A stretch of DNA of 64,000 nucleotides from Gigaspora rosea (GCA_003550325.1 QKWP01001214.1:2631-66630), one strand, 5' to 3'; positions 12,511 to 25,114 are shown, counted from the first letter of the stretch. Translations and numbers: made by a program. Notes: generated from the sequence alone by a model not told the origin.

Positions 12511-13403
12511 TGATTGGCTGATTGGATATCAGGTAGGGGTGAAGTGGGCTTATAGTAAAAAAAAATCAGCTGATTTCTGGAAGCCCACTAATTCCAATTA
12601 ATGAGCCTATACGTGTCATTCTGAATATGTGGCATTTTATATAAAAAGCCTATACATGCTATTCTGAACATGCACAATGTGCTAATATGTAACATTTTAA
12701 ACATGTGCCATTCTATGTAGTGTGCATATATATGCTACAATATACGTACTATTACAAACTTCTCTGTGCTAAACTGTAACACTACCTGGTCCACTTTTTT
12801 CATAAAGCAATTAGGCTAATTGCTTGTGTTATTTAAAAATTAGTGACTATAATGAGGGTTTATTATTAATAAAATTGGCAGAAAATCAAAGTTTCATAGT
12901 GATAGTAATTATAAGTGATTTGTAACTATAATAAGGTTTTTTACTATGTTTAAGCCTGTTGCACAAAATTGGGTGCTTAAATAGAAGTGTGACTATATGA
13001 AATGTGACTATAGGAAGATCTGACTGTACTTAATAAGCATATCAATATTATAGAATCTTGGCTATTTTGGTTAGATAGGACCTTTTCAGATCAGCACAAT
13101 ACTAATATGATTTCATAGATTAGATTAGAATTTTAGTTCTATCTAACCAACTTTGGGCTACAGATGTATCATACAAAAACTATAGTAGTTTGAGTTTTAG
13201 TTTTTATAGATAGTTTAAATATATTACTTGTATTATGTAAAAAAATATAAATATCATCAATAAAAAAATAAGAACAAGGTCTCAGTTATAAAAAAAAATT
13301 AATGTACTTATTATAAAATAAATAACAAATACATTGTGAAATATGAATTAAAGTATCTTTTATAAATCAAATTAATATATTATAAAGACTATGATGCACA
13401 TCT

Positions 13404-13673
13404 TCAAAAAGTACTACCCAATTTTTTGAAAAGTAATAATTTTTGTCCGGGTATAGCCAATACTTTATTTGGGATATGATCAATATGTTTTCTAAGAAGT
13501 TTTAACAACCAATCAAAATGAACTTTTGCTATACTTCTCATTGTATCAAAAAGGTAACTAACCCTAATTAAATTATGCTCCAACTCTCTATTACAGTAAA
13601 TAAGCAAATGGGTTGTGGATGCCTCTAAAGTAGAGTTGGAAGCAAAGGAGCATGGGCATGCTCTGGAGAGCAT
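13404..13673 (-). other. Hypothetical protein fragment
   Basis: An 89-codon minus-strand frame with an ordinary residue mix (LIRVSYLFDTMRSIAKVHF, HIPNKVLAIPGQKLLLF). This is less biased than the surrounding AT-rich noise, so it may be a true coding remnant, perhaps of a transposon. No domain is recognised and no upstream or downstream exons are clear. The GAGCATGCCTCTAGAGCATG palindrome lies just beyond its start. Confidence 0.3.
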
Positions 13674-14660
13674 GCCTCTAGAGCATGCCTATGGGTATGC
13701 CAAAAAGCAAAAGTCACATGACACAATTGGTTGATCCTATTGGCCAAAAATCAAATACTATGCAATAGCAGTATTTTTATTCTTATATTAAACAAAAAAA
13801 TTTTTCAAATAATAACTTTGTACAAGTTCAAGTATAATTAGAGATTTAAAATTTGTGTATCTATTAAACTTTATAGACTATAATTAAAATTTAAACTAAA
13901 AATTCAGTATGTATTTATTTTATGCATTCATAGCTTTTATTACTTGTGATATCTATATATTGTACTTGACAATTAACTAAATCAACAAGATTACCTGAAT
14001 ATTTAAAGATCTTTTTTTATCTATTTGAACCAAAGACCTTTATAAATTCATTTTGTTCTATTAGATGTAAACTATTATCTATCAGATATTAAATTTAAAA
14101 GTAAATCTAATAAAAATATTCAAATATAAATATAAAAAATCTATTATATAGATGTAAGTTAGTTTACAAAATATATAAAAAATTTTACTTACTGCAAATG
14201 GTATTTCAAATTAAATAGTTTAAGTATTTAGTAAAGTTTTAAAATATATATATATATATTCTTTTCAGATATTTTACAGATCAATATAGTATAGATAAGC
14301 AGATTTATATAGTACAGTCATCCCTTCTATAGTCACCTTCTTTATAGTCACAAAATCAATATAATCATATTAATTTTTTTACCAACTATTTTTATATTAT
14401 TTATACCTTTATATAAGCACAATTGCTCTATAGTCACTATCACAATTTTTTATATCATGTATATATAAAACTACCCTCACTAAAGTCACATCAAAATCAC
14501 GGGTTTACTCTATACTAAGTAGAGATACCGCTGATTTGTGATAGTATAATCTGCACATAAATCAGATTATATCGCAAAAGTACAAAAAGAACTACACTCA
14601 TGTGATATATTTGTTGGACACATTCCAGCACTAAAAGCGCTGGCTATTCAAACTTTATTA

Positions 14661-14830
14661 AAGAGATATATAGCATACATCAGTGCATTTGATGTATAAT
14701 TGAAGAGATATATAGAATATATTAGTATGTTTGATATATAATTGAAAGAGATATATAGCATACATCAGTGTAATTAATGTATAATTGATAGAGATATATA
14801 GTATATATCAATGCGTTTGATGTATAATTG
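14661..14830 (+). repeat. Four-copy ~42-bp tandem repeat
   Basis: Copies begin at about 14661, 14704, 14746 and 14789. Each reads AGAGATATATAGCATACATC, then AGTG..TTTGATGTATAATTG with small changes. Confidence 0.85.
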
Positions 14831-15440
14831 GCATTAGCCGGTAGTTTCCCGCCTGCATAAATGCTGGCCGGCTGTTAGCCAAAAGCTTTGTAGTCACATA
14901 ATCTTGGCCAGTAGTTTCCTGCCTGCATAATGCAGACTGGCCGTAAAGAGACGTTTAAGCTGCCACAAAATGGCAGGATTCTACATGAATTCCAAATAAT
15001 TAGAATAGTAGAATTCTGCTATTTCAGTCAAAATGTAGTGCTTGTGTGCAGTTTGATTTCCTTTCAAATTTTTATTTGTTAGTAGCATAGTAGGTAATGT
15101 ATGTCGATAGTGCCTGGAATGTGTGTAGCCATGAAATGTGCATGGCATAATTCACACATATTTATTCTGATTACCAAAGTTTAATAACGATCGTTAATTA
15201 GAATATGCTTGCATAAGCCACAACAGCTATTGAAAGGTGTGTTAAAATATATTTTGGAATTTATCTGATGACCATCCCCAAGCTTTGATTTAATGGTAGC
15301 CATACATCTTGCGGTACTTATTTGTAGTGTCACCGGCAAAGCTATGATCTACTATCTTGGCATCTGATAGGTATAATTTGAGGTTATTGTTACTTAGCCC
15401 TTGGTGACCGAGCTCCTATAACCTTAATAAAGTACTTCTC

Positions 15441-16430
15441 TTAGAGTGTAATGTCATCCTTGTTGGGTTGACTATTATATTGGGCGTACAACTGTCTTAT
15501 ATTGTCTCTTTTTTCTCTTTTTTCATATAGCTGAATTGTTGCGAATATGTTTGTGCTTGTCTTTTCAAGTTTTAAATTTAAGGCGCGTTTAAACTTTAAA
15601 TCTAATAGTGATTCTTTGTATTTTTTCATCATGTGATAAGTTTCTCCACGTGTTCCAATGCAAATGCATAAATTCTAATGATTTATTTAAATCTGTTAAT
15701 GATTCTTCATATTTGTTCATTATGCGATAAGTTGCTCCACACTGTCTTAATGCAAATGCACTATTTGGATTAATTTTCTAATGATTTATTTAAATCTGCT
15801 AGTAATTCTTCATATCTGCTCATCATGCTATAGGTTGCTCCACAGCTTTCTAATACAAATGCATTATTTGGATCAATTTCTAATAATTTATTTAAATCCG
15901 CTGGTGATTCTTTATATCTATTCATCATGCAATAAGTTTCTCCATGCTGTCTCAATGCAGATGCATCATTTGGATCAATTTTTAATAATTTATTTAAATC
16001 TGCTAGTGATTCTTTATATCTATTCATCATGTGATAAGTTATATCACATTGCTCTAATACAAATACATAATTTGAATCAATCTCTAATGATTTATTTAAG
16101 TTTGCTAATGATTCTTGCTCATCATGCCATAAATTACACTATGACAACTTAATGCATCTGCATTATTTGGATTAATTTCTAAGAATTGATTCAAACCCGC
16201 TAATGTTTTCTTGCATTTATTTATCATAGTATAATTTTCAAAAATCAAATTTGAATGGTCTGGACTAACGGCTTGTAATTGATTAAATCGTTGTTCTATT
16301 AAATAAATATAATCATTACGATTTGCTACATTATTGGGTGAAATAAAATTCTCATGATTATAACTCGAAATATCTATCGCTATGCCGGCTGCTATCATAC
16401 TACTCTGCCGTTCCTCCGTTTTATATTTGT
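15441..16430 (-). pseudogene. Tetratricopeptide repeat (TPR) protein, broken
   Basis: On the minus strand, 34-residue units of the form YKESLADLNKLLKIDPNDAS ... LRQHGETYCMMNR repeat about five times between 16260 and 15620. This is the TPR pattern (Leu/Ala/Gly spacing, helix A and B), a protein-binding scaffold. Upstream, the N-terminal stretch TEERQSSMIAAGIAIDISSY continues the frame to about 16430, where a stop (TAG) and a frameshift separate it from a possible start at about 16475. Frames change again between repeats (about 16040-16105, 15632-15770). The unit style matches large TPR families of Rhizophagus, some fused to kinases. It lies inside pogo-type inverted repeats. Confidence 0.75.
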
Positions 16431-17039
16431 TATTGTTATACGTTCCCTGCTAAATTTGGTTATATTAGTATTCATGTCATAAACTCCTGAATTAGTAATT
16501 TCATTAAATTTCTACTTATTTTCCCTTGCCGGAACTGGAATCACCAATGTGATCGTCACTTGCTAATGCATCACTGCTTAGCCGTTTTTTGCTAAAAACC
16601 TCTATATAGTTACTTTTTTTTTAAATATAATTGTAACTATTTAGAGGGTACCTCTATACTAGTCACACCTCTATATAATCACCATTTTTTGTATCCCGAA
16701 GGTGTGGCTATAGAGAGGGACAACTGTATAAGCTGAATTTTTAAATCGTTACTATACTGATCCAGTGTAATATATATTAGAGTCAGAGTTAGGAATTATA
16801 GCTAATTAATATAGTATAGATTTAAAATTTGTTCTATACTATACAGATCTTCTTACCTATACTATAGATGCTTAATGAAACTATTTCACCTGACGAAACC
16901 ATAAGTTTCGTCATAGTTTCATAACTAACGAAATAATAAAACTATTATGTTTTGTTAGGTCACGTGAGTTTCATCAGAATTGTAGAACTCACGAAGCTCG
17001 TAAAAAGAATCATATAGTGATTAAATTAAACTAAATCAA

Positions 17040-17580
17040 AAAGAATAATAATGAGTATACAATGTTTAAAGTTGGTTTGCATTGCAATTACCATGATTTT
17101 CATCAAGAGTTACGGCAAACTATTCTTTTTTGAAATTATTTGCTATTCCAGTAACCGACTGTATGTAATTTAAAGTTGTGTAAGTTTTGTTTTTGCATAG
17201 AATTTTCATGATTTCTAATGAGTTACATAAAAAAATTTTAAACACTTGTCTACTATTCTGGCAACCACAATGTGGTCGAGTTAGTTGCATTTTGATTTTT
17301 GTGGGGCTAAAATTGAATTAGTCAAAGTTTTTAGTTTGCATTGGTGAGCTACTGTAAAACTATTCTAATAATGAGAGTTAGCTTGTATTAGAATTATTGT
17401 GAATTACTATAAAAAATTCTGTTATAAACCTATTCGATGCACAATAGATATTTAATATTGAGTTTGTATTATGAATTACTGTAAGATTGTATTAGTTTGC
17501 GTTAAAAATTATTATGATTTCTACTATGAGATACTGTAAAAATTCAGTTTACCTTACTATTTTGGCAATACATAGCATGC
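17040..17580 (+). repeat. Degenerate minisatellite-like repeat
   Basis: Variants of 'TTTGCATT.GAATTAC.ATGATTT', 'GAGTTACTGTAAAA' and 'TACTATTCTGGCAACC' recur every 100-120 bp. Related text appears at 28310-28680. No coding signal. Confidence 0.45.
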
Positions 17581-18371
17581 AACTCACTAACACATGTTAT
17601 TAAAGTTATCTATATATTAGTTAATCTAACATCCATAAAATATGTATAACAGACAAAATCGAATTTTAAAAATCATAGATATCAATCGAGTATGAATAAA
17701 AATATCTGATTATTCCTGTATTCTTGATTTTCGCATTTAAATTTTTATGCATTTTTTTTAATTATTAATTTATTGATTACAAATTATGACGACATAAATC
17801 ATGCATAATTACAGTTACCAATGATCATAATCCTTATAAAGTTAGTTGATTTAAATTTTATGAGTTTATGCACATATATGCAAGATTGTCCAATCAGATA
17901 ATTTAAAGGGGACATTTGCATACGGGCATCAATTTATAATTTTAGGATATATATCAGTCACATGATATGTTATAACAAAATTTTCTACATATAAAATTTA
18001 TAAAAAAAAACTATAAAATTACTATAATGTCTTTTTCCTATATATTTATTAATTTAAAATTAAATTTTTTAGAAATATAGAACAAGGAAAGAAGAAAAAA
18101 TTGAGCTTAAAAATCAAATTAAATTTTGCTGATTTCGCAAAAACAAAATATAACTTCACCAAAAACAAATATTTAACAATTTTAAGATGATAAATATGTG
18201 CAAAATAATGCTTAAACAATTTTACTTAGGCGACCAAAGTAGATTACTTTGTAAGAAAAATGGGTTATCTATATACTAAAATAAAATTTTTGAGTTGTCA
18301 ATATAAAATTCTTTTTTTATCATAAGCAAAGTTGTTTAGCATACAATTTTACTTGTGTTCAAGGTCAAACC

Positions 18372-18492
18372 ACGTTTTTTGGCTATTCACTAAGTGAAAA
18401 ATAGAGCTGAAGTTAGAAAAAAAACTTTTTCTAAAAAATTTTTTTCTAACTTCAACCCATTTTTCACCTAGTAAATAGCTGAAAAAAACATA
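18372..18492 (+). repeat. Hairpin, arms about 55 bp
   Basis: Left arm TTTTGGCTATTCACTAAGTG ... CTGAAGTTAGAAAAAAA; the right arm is its near complement TTTTTTTCTAACTTCA ... CTAGTAAATAGCTGAAAAAA. Probably a tiny foldback MITE. Confidence 0.7.
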
Positions 18493-18599
18493 TTTTAAGT
18501 TTAAATACAAGTATGAAGTATGTTTACAGGCAAGTTAATTGGTATAGCGCTATTTTATATGATTGAATGATCCATTCTCATGACTTCATCAGAATTCTG

Positions 18600-21500
18600 C
18601 CTATATCAGGATCATTGTACACTAATGTGTATGGTCTATATTTTGCATTAAATAGAAAATTTTTGCATATTGGACAGTGCGTGATCAGAGAATCATTCTA
18701 AACCATTGTGATAATGTATTAATTTCTTCATCTGGTCATTGATTTAAAAATAAAATTACTTTGTTAGGAACAGAGTATAACAAATATTATAGTTTCTGTA
18801 AATGAAGCGTAAAGCATGTAAAATATGCCAGGCACAATAAAAAATACAGTATAAACTGAAAACATTGTTCTGCTGTTCTATTATATCTACTATATAAATG
18901 ATGATATTTATAATTATGTATTAAATTCCTTATCTGATACTTGATTTGAATATCAAATTTTAACTAAAAAACTTGTTAGATATTTTTGTTAAAGTATGAT
19001 TGCATGTCTAGTATTGAATAATCCGGTGGTAAATAGCATGTGCGATTTCCTAGTGACACAATAAAAATGTGAAGACTTTGTTCTGTATAAGCAGTAATGT
19101 TTATAATAATATATTAAATTTCTTATTTGGCATTTAATTTAACAAATCTTTGTTGTAAATCGCGCTAATTTATTGATTTGATTTTTTTGTATTGAATTTT
19201 AATTAAAAAACTTATCTGAATGAATGATTATTGTACACTAATTTGTATGGTCTATATTTTGCATTAAATGTAAATTTTTGTGTATTGGGCAGTGCGTAAT
19301 CAGAGAATTATTCTAAACCATTGTGATAATATATTGATTTCTTTGTCTGGTCATTGATTTAAAATAAATATTACTATGTTAGGAACCGAGTATAATAAAA
19401 TTATAGTTTCTGTGAACAGAATGTAAAGCATGTAAAATATGCTAGGTGCAATAAAAAATATAGTATGAACTGAAACCATTGCTTTGTTCTATTATATAAA
19501 CAGTAACATTTATAATTATATATTAAATTCCTTATCTGATACTTGATTTGGATATCAAATTTTAACTAAAAAACTTGTTAGATATTTTTGCTAAAGTATA
19601 CTTGCATGCCTTGTATTGAATAATCTAGTAGTAAATAGCATGTGCGATTTTCTAGTGATGTGATAAAAAATGCGGTATGAAGTGAAGAATTGTTCTGTAT
19701 AAGCAGTAATATTTATAAAGATATATTAAATTTCTTATTTGGTACTTGATTTACTCATGCTAATTTCTTGATTTGATTTTTTTGTATCGAATTTTAATTA
19801 AAAAACTTGTTAAAGAACTTTGCTAAAGCATAATTGTATGCCTTTTGCTTCATTTTTTATTTTTGGGTATATTATGATAAAAGCATTAGTTTTTTATTTT
19901 CTTTTTTAAATTACAAATTACGTTTTTGTTACAACAAGCTATTCTTACATATGTCTGCCTCACCGCAGTACAATCAAAGCAGTGTATATTATTTTCAGAC
20001 AGAGAGAGAAGGGTTAATGCAACCAGAATGAAAGTCAGATTCACAGAAAAGACAAAATTAATTCACATTGACTTCTCACACTTACTGAACTACTATGATC
20101 CAATTATCACATACTTGCTCAATTTATACATACTCGCATATTATAATTGTATAACTAATTACTGCATACTTATATCACAGATTACTACTTCGCACTTATT
20201 AAGATCTCTTGATCGATCAAATATGTGACCATAAACGGGCCTATCATGGGTTTGATTGGGTAAATAGATTTGACTATTGTATTGAATAATCCAGTGTTAA
20301 ATGGCGTGTGCAGTTTTCTAGTAGCACAATAAAAAATGTGGCATAACCTGAAAACATTGTTCTATTATATTAGCAGTATTATTTATGATATATAGGTTTC
20401 CTTATTTAGTACTTGATTTAAAGCCTGTTTATTGTAAATTATACTAATTTAATGCAATAAAAGTTTTGCGCATTGGATATTGCGTAATCAGATAATTATT
20501 CTAAAATTTTATGATAATATATTGATTTCTTTGTGTGGTCATTGATTTAAAAATAATTATTGCTATATTGGGAACAAAGTGTAATAAAGATTATATCGGG
20601 TATGTTAAATGCCATAATCGATTTTTTGATTGCACGATTATGTGGTATGAACTGAAAACATTTATAATGATATATTAAATTTCTTATTTGGCAATTGATT
20701 TAAGCCTGTTTATAATAAATTGTGCTAATTTATTATTGTTTCAAATTTTAAAAAACTTGTTAGAGATCTTTGCTAAAGCATGATAGCATATATGGGTGAT
20801 ATGAACCAAAAACATTTATAATAATATATTATATTCCTTATTTGACAATTAATTTAAAGCCTGTTTATTATAAATCGCAATTTTAAAAAACTTGTTAAAG
20901 ATCTTTGCTAAAGCATGATAGCATATATGAGCAGATTTGACCCATTATAAACAAATCATGAATTTGTACAATTGACCAATCAATTTATTATATGTGAGTA
21001 CATAAAAATAAAGCAAAGCAACAACCAATAAAAATTGTGATTTTCATATCTAGCTACTGAATTATTACATTTAGATCTACTTGCATCAAATCTGCCCATA
21101 TGATTAAATAATCCAAAGTTGATATAGACTTGTTTGCACTTTTTATAGTTTTTAGAAACAATATATAATACATATGTGGAATATGTTTTCAGGCAAGTTA
21201 ATTTGCGTGTATAATTTTTTTGTAGCATATTGCCTTATTTGCACTTGATTTAAAGCAGTTTCTTGTAAATCATAGTAACTCGTTATTTTATTTGCTAAAG
21301 TATAATTGTATGCCTTGTATTAGAATAATCCAGTATTGAACTGGTACCTGTTGATATAGAATCATGAGAAATGATGTATAAAGATATAGAGTGTATATGT
21401 TAAATAGTATGTGAAATTTTCTAATGGCACAATAAAAAATATGGTATGGACTAAAAAACATTGTTCCATTATATAAACAGTATTATTTATAATGATATTA

Positions 21501-21720
21501 GATTTTCTTGTTTAGTACTTGGTCTAAAAATATTTATTGTAAAAATCTTTTAATTGGTATTTTTTATAACTGTGGTATTGTTTAAAGCACACTAACTTAT
21601 TATTTTAATTCTTCATCTCGAATTTTAACTAAAAAAACTTCAGCAATTTATATTGTTTTACTAGGAAATGGGTAAGATTTCTGCCCAAAGCATGCTATAC
21701 AAGCCTTGTATTGGTATAAC
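18600..21720 (+). repeat. Tandem array of ~616-bp units
   Basis: ATTGTACACTAATGTGTATG occurs at 18613 and, with one change, at 19229, giving a period of 616 bp. Units share GGACAGTGCGTGATCAGAGA, AGCATGTAAAATATGC and 'CACAATAAAAAAT..GGTAT'. Within a unit, a ~220-bp sub-repeat (ACAATAAAAA...TGTTCT) recurs at 18835 and 19058. Further, more diverged copies lie at 20280-20480, 20480-20760, 20760-20900 and 21280-21720. An unrelated ~430-bp piece (about 19846-20275) interrupts the array. Confidence 0.8.
19846..20275 (+). other. Insertion inside the tandem array, nature unknown
   Basis: The array text breaks off after TTGTATGCCTT and resumes at GTATTGAATAATCC. Between lies non-repeat sequence with open frames of 65 and 100 codons that have no recognisable domain. 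No terminal repeats were found. Confidence 0.4.
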
Positions 21721-22013
21721 CCAGAATTGAACTAGTACTTGTTAATATAGAATCGTATTTGTGCCATGATTCCTATCACATTTCTTATTTAGATATAATT
21801 ACTATTTGCAGAAGGTCATTGCAAATGTTCTTACCTCTTGAATTCTTGTTAGACCTTTTCTTTTCCATGCTATTTTCACAGAACCTGTTACTCCTGCTTA
21901 ACATATTTTTTGATTTGTTGTGTTTTGTAACTTGAATTTTATCTCAAAAAATAATATTATCATATGCATGCTAATCGTTTAAGAATATCTTAATTCTTTA
22001 GGGTGTTATTTTA

Positions 22014-23171
22014 TAGCGACCTGTCGCCATGGCGACCCCATGATCGACCAATAAAAATCAATTACGCGAATCACGTGCTTGATTGATCAAATCAATTGGG
22101 CACGTGATTTATGTGATCAATTTTTATTGGTTGATTATATCACTACTTTTATAAACAATACAAGATGCATAAAAGAAGAAAAAAGCGAAAGTATGCAAAA
22201 AACTAATGTTTAAAATAACCTCGGCGCACTAATTAAAAATGATAGGAATGAAATTTTACATATAATAAGCACAATTCCAACTCTATAGCCTCTAACATAA
22301 AGGCCCTGACCCTACATTTTTATCATTAAACGTGCGCAAAGACGAAAAAAACTAATGTTTAAATTGACTTCGGTGCACAGCGATCTTGATGCACTAATTA
22401 AAAATGACAGGAGTGAAATTTTACAATATAATTTGTATCATTCTAACCCCCATAACCTTTATCGTTAAGGCCCTAACCCTAAATTTTTATCACCCAACGG
22501 CACACGAAAAGAAAAAATTGAAAATATGCAAAAACTAATTTTAAATCGACCTCGGCGCACTAATTAAAAATGACAGGAATGAAATTTTATATCAATATAC
22601 TTTATTCTAACATCTAGCCTCTAATGTTAAGACCCTAACTCTAAATGTTTAGGCCATGTACTCAAAAATCGAATTTTGATTACCCACGCAAATTAGTACA
22701 AGTTTTTTTTTAAATTTTTTTTTTTTGTAACTATGTATTCGTAGAAAAATTTTATTATACTTTTATTAAAAAAAATATATATATACATATTGAACCGAAA
22801 TTTTAACTGGTTTATTCCAACCAATAGGATTATAACCACCAGAATTTTGTTAACCTAACCAGGTTGCAAAAAATCCCTCACAAGCTTTTGAATATTCTCT
22901 AACAGAATCCACTAATTACATTGAAATTCTTTAATACAATTATCAATATCCTTATTTCCATACGTCCATCATAACTTCTAAAAAGAGAAGAAAAAAAATA
23001 GTTATTAATAAAAAATAAAAATAAAACAAGTTCAAAAAAAAAAACAAACAAAAAAACAAGCTCAAAAAAAAACATTGATTATCAAAAGGATAACCATTGT
23101 TTATATATTGATCACCAATCTCAAAAATGATTGGTCGATCATATAAGGGTTGCCATGGCGACAGGTCACTA
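22014..23171. mobile_element. TIR element with CGACCTGTCGCCATGG ends
   Basis: The left end TAGCGACCTGTCGCCATGGC is mirrored at the right by the complement of TAGTGACCTGTCGCCATGGC. Both continue with an ATGATCGACCAAT segment. TIR length is about 45 bp with few mismatches. No transposase is inside; instead there are three tandem units and a low-complexity A-rich stretch (22980-23070). A TA or TTA-like target is possible, but the duplication is not clear. Confidence 0.75.
22165..22660 (+). repeat. Three ~165-175-bp tandem units
   Basis: Each unit holds GAAAA..GCGAAAGTATGC or a variant, 'TCGGCGCACTAATTAAAAAT', GACAGGAATGAAATTTTA and a 'GGCCCTAACCCTAAAT' segment. A fourth relative is at 63835-63960. 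The CCCTAACCCTA words are part of the unit, not telomeric arrays. Confidence 0.75.
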
Positions 23172-23179
23172 TTTCCTTT

Positions 23180-24120
23180 TTGCCAATTCTTTAAATGTTA
23201 ACATATTTTAATAGTAAAATCAGTAAGCACTATGCTAAATTTGTACGTAAACTTTTATATACGTAATACAAAAAAGCACTTTTTTTAATGTATATATACA
23301 ACTATGTGATACTATTTCTTGCTTTGTTATTAATAAATGCTGTTTATTGCAACTTTGCCAATTAAACTCTGGTAAATATTTGCTTTTTTTTAATGTTAAC
23401 AAATTTCTAGTAGTAAATTCCGTAAGCACTATGCCGAATTTGTGTAATTCAAAAACCAAAGCTACTTATATGCTAAAGCTCTTATTATGATATGATGATA
23501 TGACAAGATGAAACTCGCATCAGAAGTAGTTACATTATTGATGCACATCACTATCTAAATAGCATCTAACCCTAATTAAAAAATTAGGAGAGTAACCTAA
23601 AAAAATCCTTTTCATATCTGCACTGATCTACAAAATCAATGCGGGTTTCACCCTGACATATTATGATTGTCAAATATTATCGCTAAAATAAAGTTTCTAA
23701 TATATGCATGCATGCAATTATCTGATTTCTGTACTTTAATAATTGTAAACAATTCATAATACTCTAAATAGCTACTGTTTGTAATTAAGAAGTTTTATTG
23801 TTTGTGTAAATTTAGTTTTATCAATAATTTTCACTAAAATTTTTTGTTTAATACTGTACAAAGCTATTGTACAATATATTGTCCTTTTATAATAAAATTT
23901 TTAATAAATGATTTTCCTGTTAAAGCTTTGAGAATAATGAAATATTATAAACTTTTGTTTGGTAATAAATGATTTAATATATTTGATTATTGTAAAAGAA
24001 TTTAATCTTGATATAAAAAAATTCAACACTATTTTTCTATTTAAAGATGCAATTTTTGAAAGTGTAGATTAATTTCTTTATCATAATACAAATTACAATC
24101 AACTCAAGACCTAAAAATAA
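23180..24120. other. No gene seen
   Basis: AT-rich. Two copies of 'TGCCAATT.....TTTAATGTTAACA' (about 23180 and 23355) and their surroundings form a weak ~175-bp direct repeat. Nothing else is recognisable. Confidence 0.45.
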
Positions 24121-24175
24121 CATCTCATGTTTCGCTTCTTGTTGTTATAATTTCTGTAAGAAATAGTATAGTCAC

Positions 24176-25114
24176 TTGTTTACAAGTGGACTTGCCAAAT
24201 ACAAGCTTTCTAAAGAAATAACTCAAACAATTAAATTTAAATATTTCTTTCCTGCTAATCAACTATCTCAGACATTTGCAAATGGGGATTTAGTTTTATT
24301 TCAGATAAATATATTGTTGAAAATTCTGAACCATGTTTTACCATTGCCTACTCAAGTATTGTTAATAATGAAAACACTAACTGGGAATTTAATCTGAGTC
24401 ATGTTCCCATTACTATTTCTTACTGTATGTACTTTGTGAGTATCAAACATGAACCAAAGAATATTGGAAACTTTATTCATTTTGGTGTAGAAACAGTTCA
24501 ATATAATTCTGTTATTGGTGCTTCTAATATCAAAATGGATATAACAATTATTTACCCTCTTGATTCACCCAGGTTTAAATATTTAGGCCATTTAGGTTCT
24601 AATATTAAGTTATATTCTAATTATTTTATATCAGATCTTTTTAAGTTTTCAAAGTCTGGCAAGATAATAATTGAAACCACTGATATTGATTATCTCAGAA
24701 CCTCAACTATCAATATTAATGCATCTGAAAGTTCTTATCTAGCTATGACAAATACACTATCAATAATTGATATTATTGATGATAATATTGACTGTACTAT
24801 TACAAAAGGACCCTCAAATCAATATGGATTATTTGAAAAATCTATGAATACTGTTAATCCAACATAGAAGCTGTTTCATCTTGTGATATTAAACAATATT
24901 ATACTATTAATTCCAATATTGAAGCTGGTTCATCTAATAATACTAAAAAGTATTATACCACTTTTGAAGATTATATTGAAGATAATAATAATAGTGACAA
25001 TAAAAAGGGTATAGATTTAATCTATGATGAAGACTTGCAAAACTATGAAGAACAAGAAGAATTGCAACCAAGAAAAAGAAAAAATGCTACAAAAGGAAAA
25101 CAAAAAGCAACTTA
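24176..25114 (+). pseudogene. Unknown fungal protein family, two frameshifts
   Basis: Coding-like text runs through three frames. 24176-24300 ends in QLSQTFANGDLVLF. A one-base shift at about 24302 leads to DKYIVENSEPCFTIAYSSIV and SHVPITISYCMYFVS. 24427-24850 continues with NFIHFGVETVQYNSVIGASN and KYLGHLGSNIKLYSNYFISD, and a second shift at about 24856 gives an acidic tail ending PRKRKNATKGKQKAT, a nuclear-localisation-like basic cluster, with TAA at 25114. The residue mix (beta-rich, FSKSGK) is protein-like. I associate it with a repeated Glomeromycotina family of unknown function; this is from memory. The start is uncertain: the first in-frame codon at 24176 is TTG. Confidence 0.6.

Larger units (their letters stand above)
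10199..13026. mobile_element. Pogo/Tigger-type TIR element flanked by TA, with nested insertions
   Basis: The left end starts CAGTCAGACCTCTCTATAGT. The right end is the complement of CAGTCAGATCTTCCTATAGT. The similarity continues inward for about 190 bp on each side, including GCACCCAATTTTG and AAACATAGTAAAAAA. TA flanks both ends (10197-10198, 13027-13028), the usual Tc1/mariner-pogo target. No transposase is seen; the inside is filled with a family B MITE, a second pogo-type end (about 11090-11168), a retroelement and a family A half-copy. Probably a non-autonomous element that served as a landing site. Confidence 0.7.
14315..16726. mobile_element. TA-flanked pogo-type inverted repeats enclosing a TPR gene
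   Basis: The left end is CAGTCATCCCTTCTATAGTC and the right end is the complement of CAGTTGTCCCTCTCTATAGC, each bordered by TA (14313-14314, 16727-16728). Similarity between the ends is good for about 28 bp, then the sequences diverge. Inside are a 4-copy tandem repeat, GCCGGTAGTTTCC-type short repeats and a broken minus-strand TPR gene, but no transposase. Either a gene fragment was captured, or two unrelated solo ends happen to face each other. Confidence 0.5.

Noticed and set aside
15781..16152. Plus-strand 123-codon open frame
   Set aside because: It is the antisense shadow of the TPR repeats; only the minus strand shows the 34-residue pattern.
18600..21720. CRISPR-like array
   Set aside because: Repeat units are hundreds of bases long without unique spacers, and the genome is eukaryotic.
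22280..22650. CCCTAACCCTA words suggesting an internal telomere
   Set aside because: They occur once per 165-175-bp unit and never as an uninterrupted TTAGGG array; the same holds at 63.94 kb and for GGGTTAGGGTAGGG at 61.58 kb.
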